Part shown: positions 16,435 to 24,966 of the stretch, one piece after another | How positions within the stretch are numbered: position 1 is the first letter of the stretch | How the letters are laid out: each line of letters starts with the position of its first letter | Assembly: GCA_964617875.1 (NCBI GenBank) | Contig: CAZUAI010000027.1 | Location: forward strand, 1 to 62,328 | DNA from: CAZMVY01 sp964617875 | GTDB taxonomy: Bacteria; Planctomycetota; Phycisphaerae; UBA1845; PWPN01 | Direction of reading: 5' to 3' | DNA: 62,328 bases | Notes under the pieces: model-generated | What the model saw: only the letters and a program-made list of their open reading frames with translations | What the model was told of the DNA's origin: nothing | The model's database searches: none | Position numbers and translations under genes: made by a program

Positions 16435-16474
16435 CCGCACAGACCTATGGTACACACCACTTGCGAGGAAACGG

Positions 16475-17740
16475 ATGAACAGCCCTGTTCCTGACGGCCG
16501 TCGCGGCCTGGCGGCTTGTGATTCGGAGGTGTGGAGCGTCTTCCAAGCGGAGCACGAGCGACAGCAGTACACGCTTGAGATGATCGCGTCCGAGAACCAC
16601 GTGTCTCCAGCGGTGCTGGAGGCCGTTGGCTCCATCTTTACGAACAAGTACGCAGAAGGCTACCCCGGCAAGCGATACTACGGCGGCTGCGACAACATGG
16701 ACGCCGTCGAGAACCTCGCCCGCGATCGGGCCAAGCAGCTCTTCAAGTGCGAGCATGTGAACGTACAGCCGCACTCGGGCAGCCAGGCCAACATGGCCGT
16801 CTACCTCTCGATGCTGAAGCCCGGTGACACGATCCTCTCGCTGGATCTGTCGCACGGCGGACATCTGACGCACGGCGCCCGCGTGAACTTCAGCGGTCTG
16901 CTCTACCGAATCGTTCACTACACCGTCGATCCGAAGACCGAGACGATCAACATGGCCGACGTGCGGCGACTCGCGCATGAGCACTCGCCGGCCTTGATCG
17001 TCACCGGCGCATCGGCGTACCCGCGCACGATCGACTTCGACGCATTCGGCGAGATCGCGGAGGAGATTCACGCGGCGCACATGGCCGACATCGCGCACAT
17101 CGCGGGGATGGTCGCCGTCGGCCTGCATCCGTCGCCGGTGCCGGTGGCCGATTTCGTCACGACGACGACGCACAAGACGCTGCGGGGTCCCCGGTCGGGC
17201 ATGGTGATGTGCAAGGCGGAGCATGCCCAGGCGCTCGATTCGCACGTTTTCCCGGGCATCCAGGGCGGACCGCTCATGCACGTCATCGCGGGCAAAGCGG
17301 TGGCGTTCGGGGAGGCGTTGCGGCCGGAGTTCCGGACGTACCAGGAGCGGATCCTGCAGAACGCCAAGGCGCTGGCCGACTCGCTTCTCGGGCGCGGCTT
17401 CCGGCTTGTTTCGGGCGGGACGGACAACCACCTGATCCTGGTCGATCTTCGCCATAACTATGAGCACGTGACCGGCAAGGCGGCGGAGGGCTGGCTCCAG
17501 GCCGCGGGGATCATTGTGAACAAGAACATGATCCCCTTCGATACGCGCAAGCCGGTGGAGACGAGCGGCCTGCGCATCGGCACGCCCGCGCTGACGACGC
17601 GTGGCATGGGCACCGCGGAGATGGTCGCCATCGCGGGATTCATCGACGAGGCCATCCGTTCGCAGGGAGACCCGGCGACGGTGCAGCGCCTCCGAGGCCA
17701 GGTGCGTGAGTTGTGCGAACAGTTCCCACTGCCCCATTAG
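16475..17740 (+). CDS. glyA: Serine hydroxymethyltransferase
   Basis: The 421-residue PLP enzyme interconverts serine and glycine with tetrahydrofolate and supplies one-carbon units. Diagnostic segments are intact: EMIASENHVSPAVLEA, NKYAEGYPGKRYYGG, NVQPHSGSQANMAVY, and TTTTHKTLRGPRSG with the PLP-binding Lys at residue 234. The C-terminal SGLRIGTPALTTRGM is also normal. Length equals the family standard. GAGGA lies just upstream of the ATG at 16475. It is a single-gene unit downstream of its own promoter, with a lipoprotein gene 76 bases after it. Confidence 0.96.
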   Translation: MNSPVPDGRRGLAACDSEVWSVFQAEHERQQYTLEMIASENHVSPAVLEAVGSIFTNKYAEGYPGKRYYGGCDNMDAVENLARDRAKQLFKCEHVNVQPHSGSQANMAVYLSMLKPGDTILSLDLSHGGHLTHGARVNFSGLLYRIVHYTVDPKTETINMADVRRLAHEHSPALIVTGASAYPRTIDFDAFGEIAEEIHAAHMADIAHIAGMVAVGLHPSPVPVADFVTTTTHKTLRGPRSGMVMCKAEHAQALDSHVFPGIQGGPLMHVIAGKAVAFGEALRPEFRTYQERILQNAKALADSLLGRGFRLVSGGTDNHLILVDLRHNYEHVTGKAAEGWLQAAGIIVNKNMIPFDTRKPVETSGLRIGTPALTTRGMGTAEMVAIAGFIDEAIRSQGDPATVQRLRGQVRELCEQFPLPH

Positions 17741-17785
17741 AGCCCGGCGTTGCGCACCGCGATGCCGGCGACGTGGGAACCTGGG

Positions 17786-17805
17786 CCTGCCTGCCGGCAG
17801 GCAGG
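17786..17805. repeat. Perfect 20-base palindrome between glyA and the lipoprotein gene
   Basis: CCTGCCTGCCGGCAGGCAGG is fully self-complementary. It may be a terminator-like hairpin for glyA or a dispersed palindrome. It reaches into the AGGAA that would serve as ribosome site of the next gene, so folding could hide that site. Confidence 0.5.
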
Positions 17806-17816
17806 AACGTGAGACA

Positions 17817-18509
17817 GTGACGAAGCTGCATGCGGCAAGCGGCGTAGGGATGTTCCTGCTGTCGGTGTCCCTGTCGGGATGCTCGGGCCGGGCCCAGATG
17901 TCGGGCATCCCGCTCTCGCGGAACGACCTGCGGGACCGGGAACCGCTCGTCTGGAACCTGCCGACGGCCGGCCAATGCGCCTGGTACATCGACGAGAAGG
18001 GCCAGATGAACGTCGCGATGAAGTACGAGAACCTGCCGTTGCTCGGCAAGTACTCCAAGGGGCAGTGGGTCACACGGCTGCGGCTGGGTGACCCGCCGGC
18101 CGGACGCTCCCTGCGATATGACCTTGCCGGCGACCGCTTCCGCGCAATCTGCTCGTTTGGCGTCGAGCACCGGCGATTCCAGTCTCGCTGGGGCGTGCTG
18201 GTACTGGATCGACTCCCGGGCGAGCGGTTTCGCGGGCGGTTCCAGATTACGGTGGCACAGCAGGAGTTCAGTCTGTTTGGCGGCTGGGGCCCCGCCGGAT
18301 ACGCCGCACCGCTCCTGACCATGTGGGGCGAGTTCGAAGCCATCCACGATGCGAAGACCGGCCAGGGCATTGCGGCGATCATCGAACGGGAGAACTGGGA
18401 CGGCATGGTGGGGGCGATCCCCCTGCGTGCGGTACGGCCGGCAACCCGTCCAACGACTACACGGGGACTCTCTCCCAGGCCCGCTGCGGTACCGGTGAAC
18501 AAACCCTGA
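17817..18509 (+). CDS. Predicted lipoprotein, function unknown
   Basis: I do not recognise the 230-residue protein. The N-terminus TKLHAASGVGMFLLSVSLSGC is a lipoprotein signal with the acylated Cys at about residue 22. The mature part looks beta-rich, with repeated charged/aromatic segments (WGVLVLDRLPGERFRGRFQI, FSLFGGWGPAGYAAP), and ends in a Pro/Thr-rich tail. It may be an envelope protein. The GTG at 17817 is chosen because the internal ATG at 17850 would leave no positively charged signal region; AGGAA is about 11 bases upstream. Nothing nearby hints at a partner. Confidence 0.65.
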   Translation: MTKLHAASGVGMFLLSVSLSGCSGRAQMSGIPLSRNDLRDREPLVWNLPTAGQCAWYIDEKGQMNVAMKYENLPLLGKYSKGQWVTRLRLGDPPAGRSLRYDLAGDRFRAICSFGVEHRRFQSRWGVLVLDRLPGERFRGRFQITVAQQEFSLFGGWGPAGYAAPLLTMWGEFEAIHDAKTGQGIAAIIERENWDGMVGAIPLRAVRPATRPTTTRGLSPRPAAVPVNKP

Positions 18510-18578
18510 CGAGCAGGCATTTGCTCTCGACCGGCCCCGTAAGGAATTGAATAGCCACCCGGCGACAATCCCGTGCCG

Positions 18579-18607
18579 TTGACATCGACGGCGCAATGAG
18601 TTATAGT
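18579..18607 (+). promoter_or_regulatory. Sigma-70-type promoter for the ABC ATPase gene
   Basis: A perfect TTGACA (18579-18584), a 17-base spacer and TATAGT (18602-18607) lie 57 bases before the ATG. One of the best promoter matches in the window. Confidence 0.75.
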
Positions 18608-18664
18608 CGTGCGCCGTCGCAGGCGGCCGGATCGTGCCGGGCGTCGCGGTCGGAGTGTAACTTC

Positions 18665-19798
18665 ATGGCCCAGGTGCTCTTAGAGCAACTGACCAAGGTT
18701 TACCCCGGTGGCGTGAAGGCCGTTGATAACGTCAGTCTGGAGATTGCCGACCGGGAGTTTGTCGTCCTGGTAGGGCCTTCCGGCTGTGGCAAGACGACGA
18801 CATTGCGGATGATCGCCGGGCTTGAGGAGATCACCGCAGGTTCGGTACGGATCGGCGACCGCGTGGTGAACGACGTGCCGCCGAAAGATCGGGATATCGC
18901 CATGGTGTTTCAGAACTACGCCTTGTACCCGCACATGACGGTGTACAACAACATGGCGTTCGGCCTGAAGCTTCGACGTGTCCCGAAGGCGGAGATCGAC
19001 CGCAAGGTCCATGAGGCAGCCCGACTGCTGGGGATTGACGGCCTCCTCCATCGTAAGCCGAAGGCGCTGTCAGGCGGACAGCGGCAGCGCGTGGCCGTCG
19101 GCCGGGCGATCGTGCGGAACCCGAAGGCGTTCCTGTTCGACGAGCCGCTGAGCAACCTGGACGCCAAACTGCGCGTCGAGACCCGCGCGGAACTGAAGAA
19201 GCTGCACCGGAGGCTCGCGACCACCACGGTCTACGTTACGCACGACCAGGAAGAGGCCATGACGCTCGGCGACCGCGTGGTGGTGATGAAGGACGGGCTG
19301 GTCCAGCAGGTGGGCCGGCCCCTGGACGTTTACGATCGCCCGGTGAACCGATTCGTGGCGGGGTTCGTCGGCACGCCGCCGATGAATTTCCTCGAGGGCC
19401 GCCTGACCCGCGCCGACGGTCATCTGCATTTCGACGAGGGCTCCTGTCGGCTGCGGATGCCGGAGCGGCTCGCCTCCCGGCTTTCGGCGTGGGAGGGCAA
19501 GGCGATGACCCTTGGTGTGCGACCGGAGGATATCTCCGACCGGTGCGACGGCGAGTTCTCGGATCCGGAGAACTCGATCGCGGTGAAGGTCAGCGTCGTG
19601 GAACCGCTGGGTGACAAGATGGATGTGTACATGCAGACGCAGACTCATGACCGGATTGTGTGTCGCGTGGACGCGCACAGCAGGATCGAGGAGGGAATGA
19701 ACATGACGATGCACCTGAACATGGGTCGGGTGCACCTGTTTGAGCCGGGTGAACTCGGTCGGAACGTCAGCCTTGGCGTCAACGGTGACGGGGTCTGA
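18665..19798 (+). CDS. ugpC: UgpC/MsmK-type sugar ABC transporter ATP-binding protein
   Basis: The 377-residue ATPase drives carbohydrate-uptake ABC transporters. Walker A GPSGCGKTT is at 37-45, the Q-loop in VFQNYALYPH, the signature LSGGQRQRVA from 135, Walker B FLFDEPLSNLDAK from 156, and the switch His in YVTHDQEEA. The C-terminal 140 or so residues form the MalK-like OB-fold regulatory domain (MTLGVRPEDI). The ATG at 18665 follows GGAG. No permease or binding-protein gene is near, so it may serve several importers, as MsmX does in Bacillus. That role is inference. Confidence 0.92.
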   Translation: MAQVLLEQLTKVYPGGVKAVDNVSLEIADREFVVLVGPSGCGKTTTLRMIAGLEEITAGSVRIGDRVVNDVPPKDRDIAMVFQNYALYPHMTVYNNMAFGLKLRRVPKAEIDRKVHEAARLLGIDGLLHRKPKALSGGQRQRVAVGRAIVRNPKAFLFDEPLSNLDAKLRVETRAELKKLHRRLATTTVYVTHDQEEAMTLGDRVVVMKDGLVQQVGRPLDVYDRPVNRFVAGFVGTPPMNFLEGRLTRADGHLHFDEGSCRLRMPERLASRLSAWEGKAMTLGVRPEDISDRCDGEFSDPENSIAVKVSVVEPLGDKMDVYMQTQTHDRIVCRVDAHSRIEEGMNMTMHLNMGRVHLFEPGELGRNVSLGVNGDGV

Positions 19799-19803
19799 CG
19801 CGG

Positions 19804-19825
19804 TGCTGGCGCGGAAGCTCCAGCA
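19804..19825 (+). terminator. Hairpin just after the ABC ATPase gene
   Basis: TGCTGG (19804-19809) pairs with CCAGCA (19820-19825), 5 bases after the stop codon. There is no T-run, so it may be a weak terminator or an mRNA end-stabilising hairpin. Confidence 0.3.
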
Positions 19826-19938
19826 CTGTGCGACGGCCGGGCAGGCTCGGCGTCGGCGCGATCGAAGGGAGGCTTCGATGCGCTAGGAGCAGGAGTACGT
19901 CTTGCGGCGTTTGTCCCGTGCCCGGGTGCCGGGCCGGT

Positions 19939-19973
19939 AAAGTGAGTCGCAGGACAGGCTCACTTTTTCGTTT
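19939..19973 (+). terminator. Terminator or attenuator in front of nusA
   Basis: AAAGTGAG (19939-19946) pairs perfectly with CTCACTTT (19959-19966), continuing into a run of five T and then CGTTT. The nusA start is only 25 bases further on. It either ends transcription from the ABC gene or is a leader attenuator within the nusA mRNA. No good promoter is seen between the hairpin and nusA. Confidence 0.6.
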
Positions 19974-19997
19974 ATAGGGACTTGAGGAACGATCGGT

Positions 19998-21362
19998 ATG
20001 AATGCCGAACTGATGCGAATCGTTGACAGTATCTCGCGCGACAAGAACATCGACAAGGAGACGCTGATCGTCGATCTCGAGGTCGCGATCGTCTCCGCCG
20101 CGAGGAAGAAGTTCGGCCTGGAAGAGGACGTGACCGTCACGATCGACCGCATCACGGGCGAGATGACGGCGACGCGGAACGGCCAGCCGATCGACCTGAA
20201 AGAACTGGGTCGGATCCCGGCACAGACGGCGAAGCAGGTGATGATCCAGAAGGTGCGGGAGGCGGAGCGCGGCAGCATCTTCGAGGAGTTCAACGAACGG
20301 AAGGGGCAGATCGTGACGGGGGCCGTGGCCCGGTTCGAGGGCGGCGCGCTGGTGGTGAACCTGGGCCGGACCGAGGGCTTCCTCCCGAAAAGCGAGCAGA
20401 TTCCGGGCGACACGCACCACCCGGGCGAGCGGATCCGCGCGATGATCCTCGACGTTCGCGAGCTTCCGCACCAGATCAAGATCGTGCTCTCCCGGTCGCA
20501 CCCGGAGTTCATCCGGCGGCTGTTCGAGCTGGAGGTCCCGGAGGTCGCGGAGCGGATCATCGAGATCAAGGCGCTGGCTCGCGAAGCGGGGTACCGGACG
20601 AAGATCGCCGTTTCCTCGATCGACAGCAAGGTGGACGCCGTCGGCGCGTGCGTCGGCGTGCGGGGCAGCCGCATCAAGAACATCGTGGACGAACTCGGCG
20701 GCGAGAAGATCGACATCGTGCGGTGGAACGAGTCGTCGCAGATCCTCATCACGAACGCGCTGAAGCCGGCGGAGATCCAGGAGATCGCCCTGTGCTTCGA
20801 GCTGGGGCGTGCGACGGTCGTCGTGGCCGAAGACCAGCTTTCGCTGGCGATCGGCAAGCGCGGCCAGAACGTGCGACTCGCGGCGCGGCTGACGGGCTGG
20901 GACGTGGATATCCTCACGCCGGCGGAATACAACAAGGGCCTCGACGACCTCGTGAGCGTCCTGCGCACGGTGGAAGGCGTCGAGGACTCGCTGATCGACA
21001 AGCTGATCGCGATGGGCATCATCTCGCTGGCGGACCTCGAGGAGGTCGGCACCGATCCGCTGACGCAGGAGCTGGGCATCGACGCGGAAGTCTGCGGGCG
21101 GATCTACAGCGTGGCGTGCGAGGCGGCGAAGCGGATCGCCCAGGAGATGGAGGCGAAGAAGGCCGCGGATGCTTCGGCGCAGGCCGCGGCGTCCGAAGGC
21201 GCGGAGGCTCCGGCGGCCGAAGAGGCTCCCGCCGCCGAAGAAGCGACGCCGGCCGCAACCGGCGCGTCGGACGAACCGCAGGGCGCCGCAGCGGCCGACG
21301 CGAACGGAAGCGCCGGCGAGGCGAATGCCGGGGCCGAAGCGACGGATGAGGCGCAGCCGTAA
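19998..21362 (+). CDS. nusA: Transcription termination/antitermination protein NusA
   Basis: The 454-residue protein binds RNA polymerase and nascent RNA and modulates pausing, termination and antitermination. The N-terminal polymerase-binding domain covers about 1-100. The S1 domain is at about 102-170 (KGQIVTGAVARFEGG, LGRTEGFLP). KH1 has GVRGSRIKNIV at 220-230 and KH2 has IGKRGQNVRLAA at 285-296. A HhH-like segment and a long Ala/Glu-rich tail of about 80 residues end it. rimP, often found upstream of nusA, is missing here. nusA leads the operon and is followed by infB after 12 bases. Confidence 0.95.
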   Translation: MNAELMRIVDSISRDKNIDKETLIVDLEVAIVSAARKKFGLEEDVTVTIDRITGEMTATRNGQPIDLKELGRIPAQTAKQVMIQKVREAERGSIFEEFNERKGQIVTGAVARFEGGALVVNLGRTEGFLPKSEQIPGDTHHPGERIRAMILDVRELPHQIKIVLSRSHPEFIRRLFELEVPEVAERIIEIKALAREAGYRTKIAVSSIDSKVDAVGACVGVRGSRIKNIVDELGGEKIDIVRWNESSQILITNALKPAEIQEIALCFELGRATVVVAEDQLSLAIGKRGQNVRLAARLTGWDVDILTPAEYNKGLDDLVSVLRTVEGVEDSLIDKLIAMGIISLADLEEVGTDPLTQELGIDAEVCGRIYSVACEAAKRIAQEMEAKKAADASAQAAASEGAEAPAAEEAPAAEEATPAATGASDEPQGAAAADANGSAGEANAGAEATDEAQP

Positions 21363-21374
21363 GGGAGGTCTTGC

Positions 21375-24266
21375 GTGGCGGAGAAGATGCGCGTGCACTT
21401 GTTGGCTGACGAGCTTGGCGTGTCCAGCAAGGACATCCTCGCCAAGTGCCGGGCGGAAGGGCTGGACATCCGCAATCACATGTCCACGCTCTCCGCCGGA
21501 CAGACCGCGACGATTCGCGAGTGGTTCAGCGAAGGGGCGCACGTGACCACGGAGGAGCAGAGCGATCGCGTGGACGTGGAGAAGGCGCGCGCGAAGCGCC
21601 GCGCGAAGAGCGATCGCGCCAAGTCGGCTGAGCACGCGGCGCCGGAGGGCGCGGTTGCCGTGGAGGTCGAGGCGCCGGCGGCAGGACCGGTTGCCGCTCC
21701 GGAGGAAGAGGTGCCCGCGACCGAGACGGTCGCCGAAAAAGCGCCTGAGCGTGAGCCCGCCGGCAAACGGGCGGCCCCGCATCGCAAGAGTCCGGCTGCC
21801 GCGGCCGCGGAGCGGGAAGCGGCCGAGGCGCCGCCCGAAGCACCGGCGGAAGCCGCCGTCGCGAAAACGCCAACCGAACCGGCCGCGGCTCCCACGCCGG
21901 CAGCCCCCGCCGAACCGGACAAGCCCACGACGCCCCCCCTCGCGTTGACGCCGGCGGCGGTCGTGCCCGCCGTCGCCCCGCCCGAGGCCGCGCCGGCGGC
22001 AGAGCCGGCCGCACCCGCGATGCCCGCGGCCGTCAAGCCGGCCGCCGTCGCACCCGCGCCGCCACCGCAACCGATCAAGCCGGCCGGTCCGATGAACATC
22101 CCCGCCCCCGCCCAGCTCAAGGGGCCCCAGGTCATTCGCGTCGAACGGCCGGAACCCATCTACCGGCCCCGTCCCTTCGCGCCCCGCACGCAGGCGCCGC
22201 CACCGGTTCTGCCGCCCACGGGCGCCCGCCGGGCGCGCGGCAAGGAGCGAACGGCCGAGGAACTCGAGGAGGAAAAGAAGAAGGCGAAACACCGTGTGCA
22301 TCCGCGCCGCACGGGGCACGTCTCGGATGCGGGCGAGCGGCTGAAGGAATGGCGTGACCGCGACCTGATCGAGCGGCAGGAGAAGATCCAGGCGGCCAGC
22401 GGCCGCGGGATCCACGCGCACCGCGCGGTCGAAGCGACCCGCGGAGCCGCGACGGCACACATCGCCGCGCGCAAGACGCACGTGGAGATAACGGAACCCA
22501 TCGTGCTGCACGAGTTCTGTGCGGCGACCGGGATCGGCATGCAGCAACTGACGGCGAAGTACATGAAAGACTACAACACGCTGCCGACCCGCAACGTGAA
22601 GCTTGACGCCGAGTGGGCGCAACTGGCGGCGATCGATTTCGGCATCGAACTCGTCGTGAAGAAGCCGAAGACGCCGCTGGATCTGATCCGGGAGGCCTTC
22701 GAGCAACGGCCCCGGCCTCACCCGGTGAAGCGTCCGCCGGTCGTGACGTTCCTCGGGCACGTGGACCACGGCAAGACAAGCCTGCTGGACGCGATTCGGG
22801 AGACGCGCGTGGTGGATCGCGAGTCCGGTGGCATTACGCAGCACATCGGGGCCTACCGGCTCGACCGCGGCGACAAGTCCGTCACGTTCCTCGACACGCC
22901 GGGCCACGAGGCGTTTACGGCGATGCGGGCCCGCGGGGCGAACATGACCGACGTGGTCGTGCTCGTCGTGGCGGCGGACGACGGCGTCATGCCGCAGACG
23001 ATCGAAGCGATCAACCACGCGAAGGCGGCAAAGGTGCCGATCGTCGTGGCCCTCAACAAGATCGACATGCCCAACGCCGACGCCAACCGCGTGTTCGGAC
23101 AACTGTCCGAGCACGGGCTGATCCCGCAGGCATGGGGAGGCGAGGTCGATGTCATCCAGACGTCGGCCACCAAGAAGATCGGCATTGACGACCTCGTCGA
23201 GCACCTCGCGACGCTGTCCGAGCTGCTGGACCTCCGGAGCGACCCCACGATCCCCGCCACGGGCACGGTGATCGAGGCGGAGATGCGCGAGGGCGTCGGC
23301 TCGGTCGCGCGGGTGCTTGTGCAGGAGGGCACGCTCCGCGAGGGCGACATTCTCGTGTGCGGGCCGGCGTCCGGCCGCGTGCGGGCGCTGCGGGACGATC
23401 TGGGGCACCGTCTGCGCGAGGCCGGTCCGGGCACGCCCGTCGAGGTGGCCGGTCTGGACTGCGTTCCGGACGCCGGCGATCGGTTCTACCAGCTTGACGA
23501 TCTGACGACCGCGAAGGAAGTGGCCGAAAGCGTGGCACAACAGCGGCGCGAGCAGTCGCTGATCAAACTCGCGCGGCCGCGGACGCTCGAAGACCTCTTT
23601 TCGCAGCGTCAGGCCGGGGCCATCCCCGTGCTGAACCTGATCCTTCGGGCCGACGTACAGGGTTCTGTGGACGTGCTGAAGAAGGCCCTGAGCGAGATCC
23701 CGAGCGAGAAGGTGAAGCTGAACGTGCTCCATGCCGCCGTCGGCAGCATCACCGAGGGCGACGTCGTTCTGGCCGAGGCGTCCAAGGCGCTGATCGTGGG
23801 CTTTCACGTGGTGCCGGAGCAGGGCGCTCAGCGGCTGGCCGAGCAGAAGAGCGTCGAGATCAAGCTGTACCGTGTCATCTACAACCTGACGGACGACATC
23901 GTCAAGGCCCTGGAAGGGCTGCTGACGCCCGAGAAGAAGGAGGAGTTCCAGGGACGCGCGGACGTGCGGCAGGTGTTCAGCGTGACGCGGATCGGCAAGG
24001 TGGCCGGCTGCTACGTCACGGAGGGCCTGATCCGGCGGACGAGCTACGCCCGGGTCCTGCGGGACGGGCGGATCATTCTCCCGACGGCGGACGACGCCGC
24101 GCGGAACCGCCACCGCGGCCTGAGTTCGCTGCGAAGGTTCAAGGACGACGTGAGCGAGGTGCGTGCCGGCTTCGAGTGCGGCCTGAAGATCGAGGATTAC
24201 GACGACATCCAGGCGGGCGACGTGATCGAGGCGTATGCCGTCGTGGAAGTCGCCAGGAAGCTGTAA
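21375..24266 (+). CDS. infB: Translation initiation factor IF-2
   Basis: The 963-residue GTPase brings initiator tRNA to the 30S subunit and promotes subunit joining. The N-terminal IF2_N segment (MRVHLLADELGVSSKDILAK) is followed by about 350 residues of Ala/Pro/Glu-rich linker. The G domain starts with GHVDHGKTS at 461, DTPGHEAF at 507 and NKID at 561. Domains II, III and C follow, ending SGLKIEDYDDI-like (here CGLKIEDYDDIQAGDVIEAY). The GTG start has GGGAGG 6 bases upstream. Its stop codon abuts the next start, so it is co-translated with the DUF503 gene. Confidence 0.97.
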   Translation: MAEKMRVHLLADELGVSSKDILAKCRAEGLDIRNHMSTLSAGQTATIREWFSEGAHVTTEEQSDRVDVEKARAKRRAKSDRAKSAEHAAPEGAVAVEVEAPAAGPVAAPEEEVPATETVAEKAPEREPAGKRAAPHRKSPAAAAAEREAAEAPPEAPAEAAVAKTPTEPAAAPTPAAPAEPDKPTTPPLALTPAAVVPAVAPPEAAPAAEPAAPAMPAAVKPAAVAPAPPPQPIKPAGPMNIPAPAQLKGPQVIRVERPEPIYRPRPFAPRTQAPPPVLPPTGARRARGKERTAEELEEEKKKAKHRVHPRRTGHVSDAGERLKEWRDRDLIERQEKIQAASGRGIHAHRAVEATRGAATAHIAARKTHVEITEPIVLHEFCAATGIGMQQLTAKYMKDYNTLPTRNVKLDAEWAQLAAIDFGIELVVKKPKTPLDLIREAFEQRPRPHPVKRPPVVTFLGHVDHGKTSLLDAIRETRVVDRESGGITQHIGAYRLDRGDKSVTFLDTPGHEAFTAMRARGANMTDVVVLVVAADDGVMPQTIEAINHAKAAKVPIVVALNKIDMPNADANRVFGQLSEHGLIPQAWGGEVDVIQTSATKKIGIDDLVEHLATLSELLDLRSDPTIPATGTVIEAEMREGVGSVARVLVQEGTLREGDILVCGPASGRVRALRDDLGHRLREAGPGTPVEVAGLDCVPDAGDRFYQLDDLTTAKEVAESVAQQRREQSLIKLARPRTLEDLFSQRQAGAIPVLNLILRADVQGSVDVLKKALSEIPSEKVKLNVLHAAVGSITEGDVVLAEASKALIVGFHVVPEQGAQRLAEQKSVEIKLYRVIYNLTDDIVKALEGLLTPEKKEEFQGRADVRQVFSVTRIGKVAGCYVTEGLIRRTSYARVLRDGRIILPTADDAARNRHRGLSSLRRFKDDVSEVRAGFECGLKIEDYDDIQAGDVIEAYAVVEVARKL

Positions 24267-24548
24267 ATGGTGGTCGGGGTCCTGACGGTCCAGCTGGCGG
24301 TGTACGAGGCGCAGTCGTTGAAGGACAAGCGAAGGGTGATCAAGAGCCTCAAGGACCGACTCGGGAACCGGTTCAACGTATCGGTGGCCGAGGTGGGCGA
24401 GCTGGATTCGTGGCAGCGGGCGGACGTGGGCATCGCGATGGTCGCGAACGACGGCCGCTTTGTGGAGAGTTGCCTCCACAAGATCGTCGATGAGCTCCGG
24501 CGGGAGCGGTCGGCAAGCCTGGTGGATTACAGCGTGGAGCTGTTGTAG
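24267..24548 (+). CDS. DUF503 (YlxP-like) protein
   Basis: This 93-residue protein has the DUF503 pattern: MVVGVLTVQLAVYEAQSLKD, then KRRVIKSLKDRLGNRFNVSV and ADVGIAMVANDG. The family has a ferredoxin-like fold and is typically encoded between infB and rbfA, which is exactly its place here. Its role is unknown but probably concerns ribosome maturation or translation. Its ATG follows the infB stop with no gap. Confidence 0.9.
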   Translation: MVVGVLTVQLAVYEAQSLKDKRRVIKSLKDRLGNRFNVSVAEVGELDSWQRADVGIAMVANDGRFVESCLHKIVDELRRERSASLVDYSVELL

Positions 24549-24570
24549 ACGCGGAACGGCGGTTCATCGG

Positions 24571-24966
24571 ATGAAGCCCTATCGCGCGGAAAAGGTTGCC
24601 AGCGAGATTCGGAGCGTGATCGGCGATGCGATCGTCAACCACCTGTCGGATCCGCGCATCTCGCATTTCGCGAGCGTGACCCGCGTGAGCGTGAGCGAGG
24701 ACCTCTCGGTGGCGGACGTCTACGTGAGCGTGATGGGCAGCGAGACGGAGCAGCGCAAGACCCTGGCGGGTCTTTTGCATGCGCGGGGCCACCTGCAGGG
24801 GCTCGTGGCGAAGCGGCTTCGCGTGCGGCAGTGTCCGACGCTGCGGCTGCACTCGGACCCGTCCATCAAGCGCGGCAGCGAGATGGTTCGCCTGATCGAG
24901 GAAGTGATGGGCGAGACGGGGCAGGCGGAGGCCCCCGCGGTCCCCGACGGCGGAGACAGCGAATGA
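24571..24966 (+). CDS. rbfA: Ribosome-binding factor A
   Basis: The 131-residue protein is the 30S maturation factor RbfA, a KH-fold protein acting on the 16S rRNA 5' region. Typical segments are YRAEKVASEIRSVIGDAI, DPRISHFASVTRVSVSEDLS, and the DVYVSVMG strand, followed by LRLHSDPSIKRGSEM near the end. Length fits the family. The ATG at 24571 begins the conserved domain. It overlaps the next gene by 4 bases (ATGA), indicating coupling. Confidence 0.93.
   Translation: MKPYRAEKVASEIRSVIGDAIVNHLSDPRISHFASVTRVSVSEDLSVADVYVSVMGSETEQRKTLAGLLHARGHLQGLVAKRLRVRQCPTLRLHSDPSIKRGSEMVRLIEEVMGETGQAEAPAVPDGGDSE

Noticed and set aside
19779..24479. A 1566-residue open frame on the minus strand opposite nusA and infB
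   Set aside because: It is the shadow of two well-recognised genes on the plus strand. The translation is rich in Arg, His, Leu and Asp with no domain, as expected from high-GC antisense reading.
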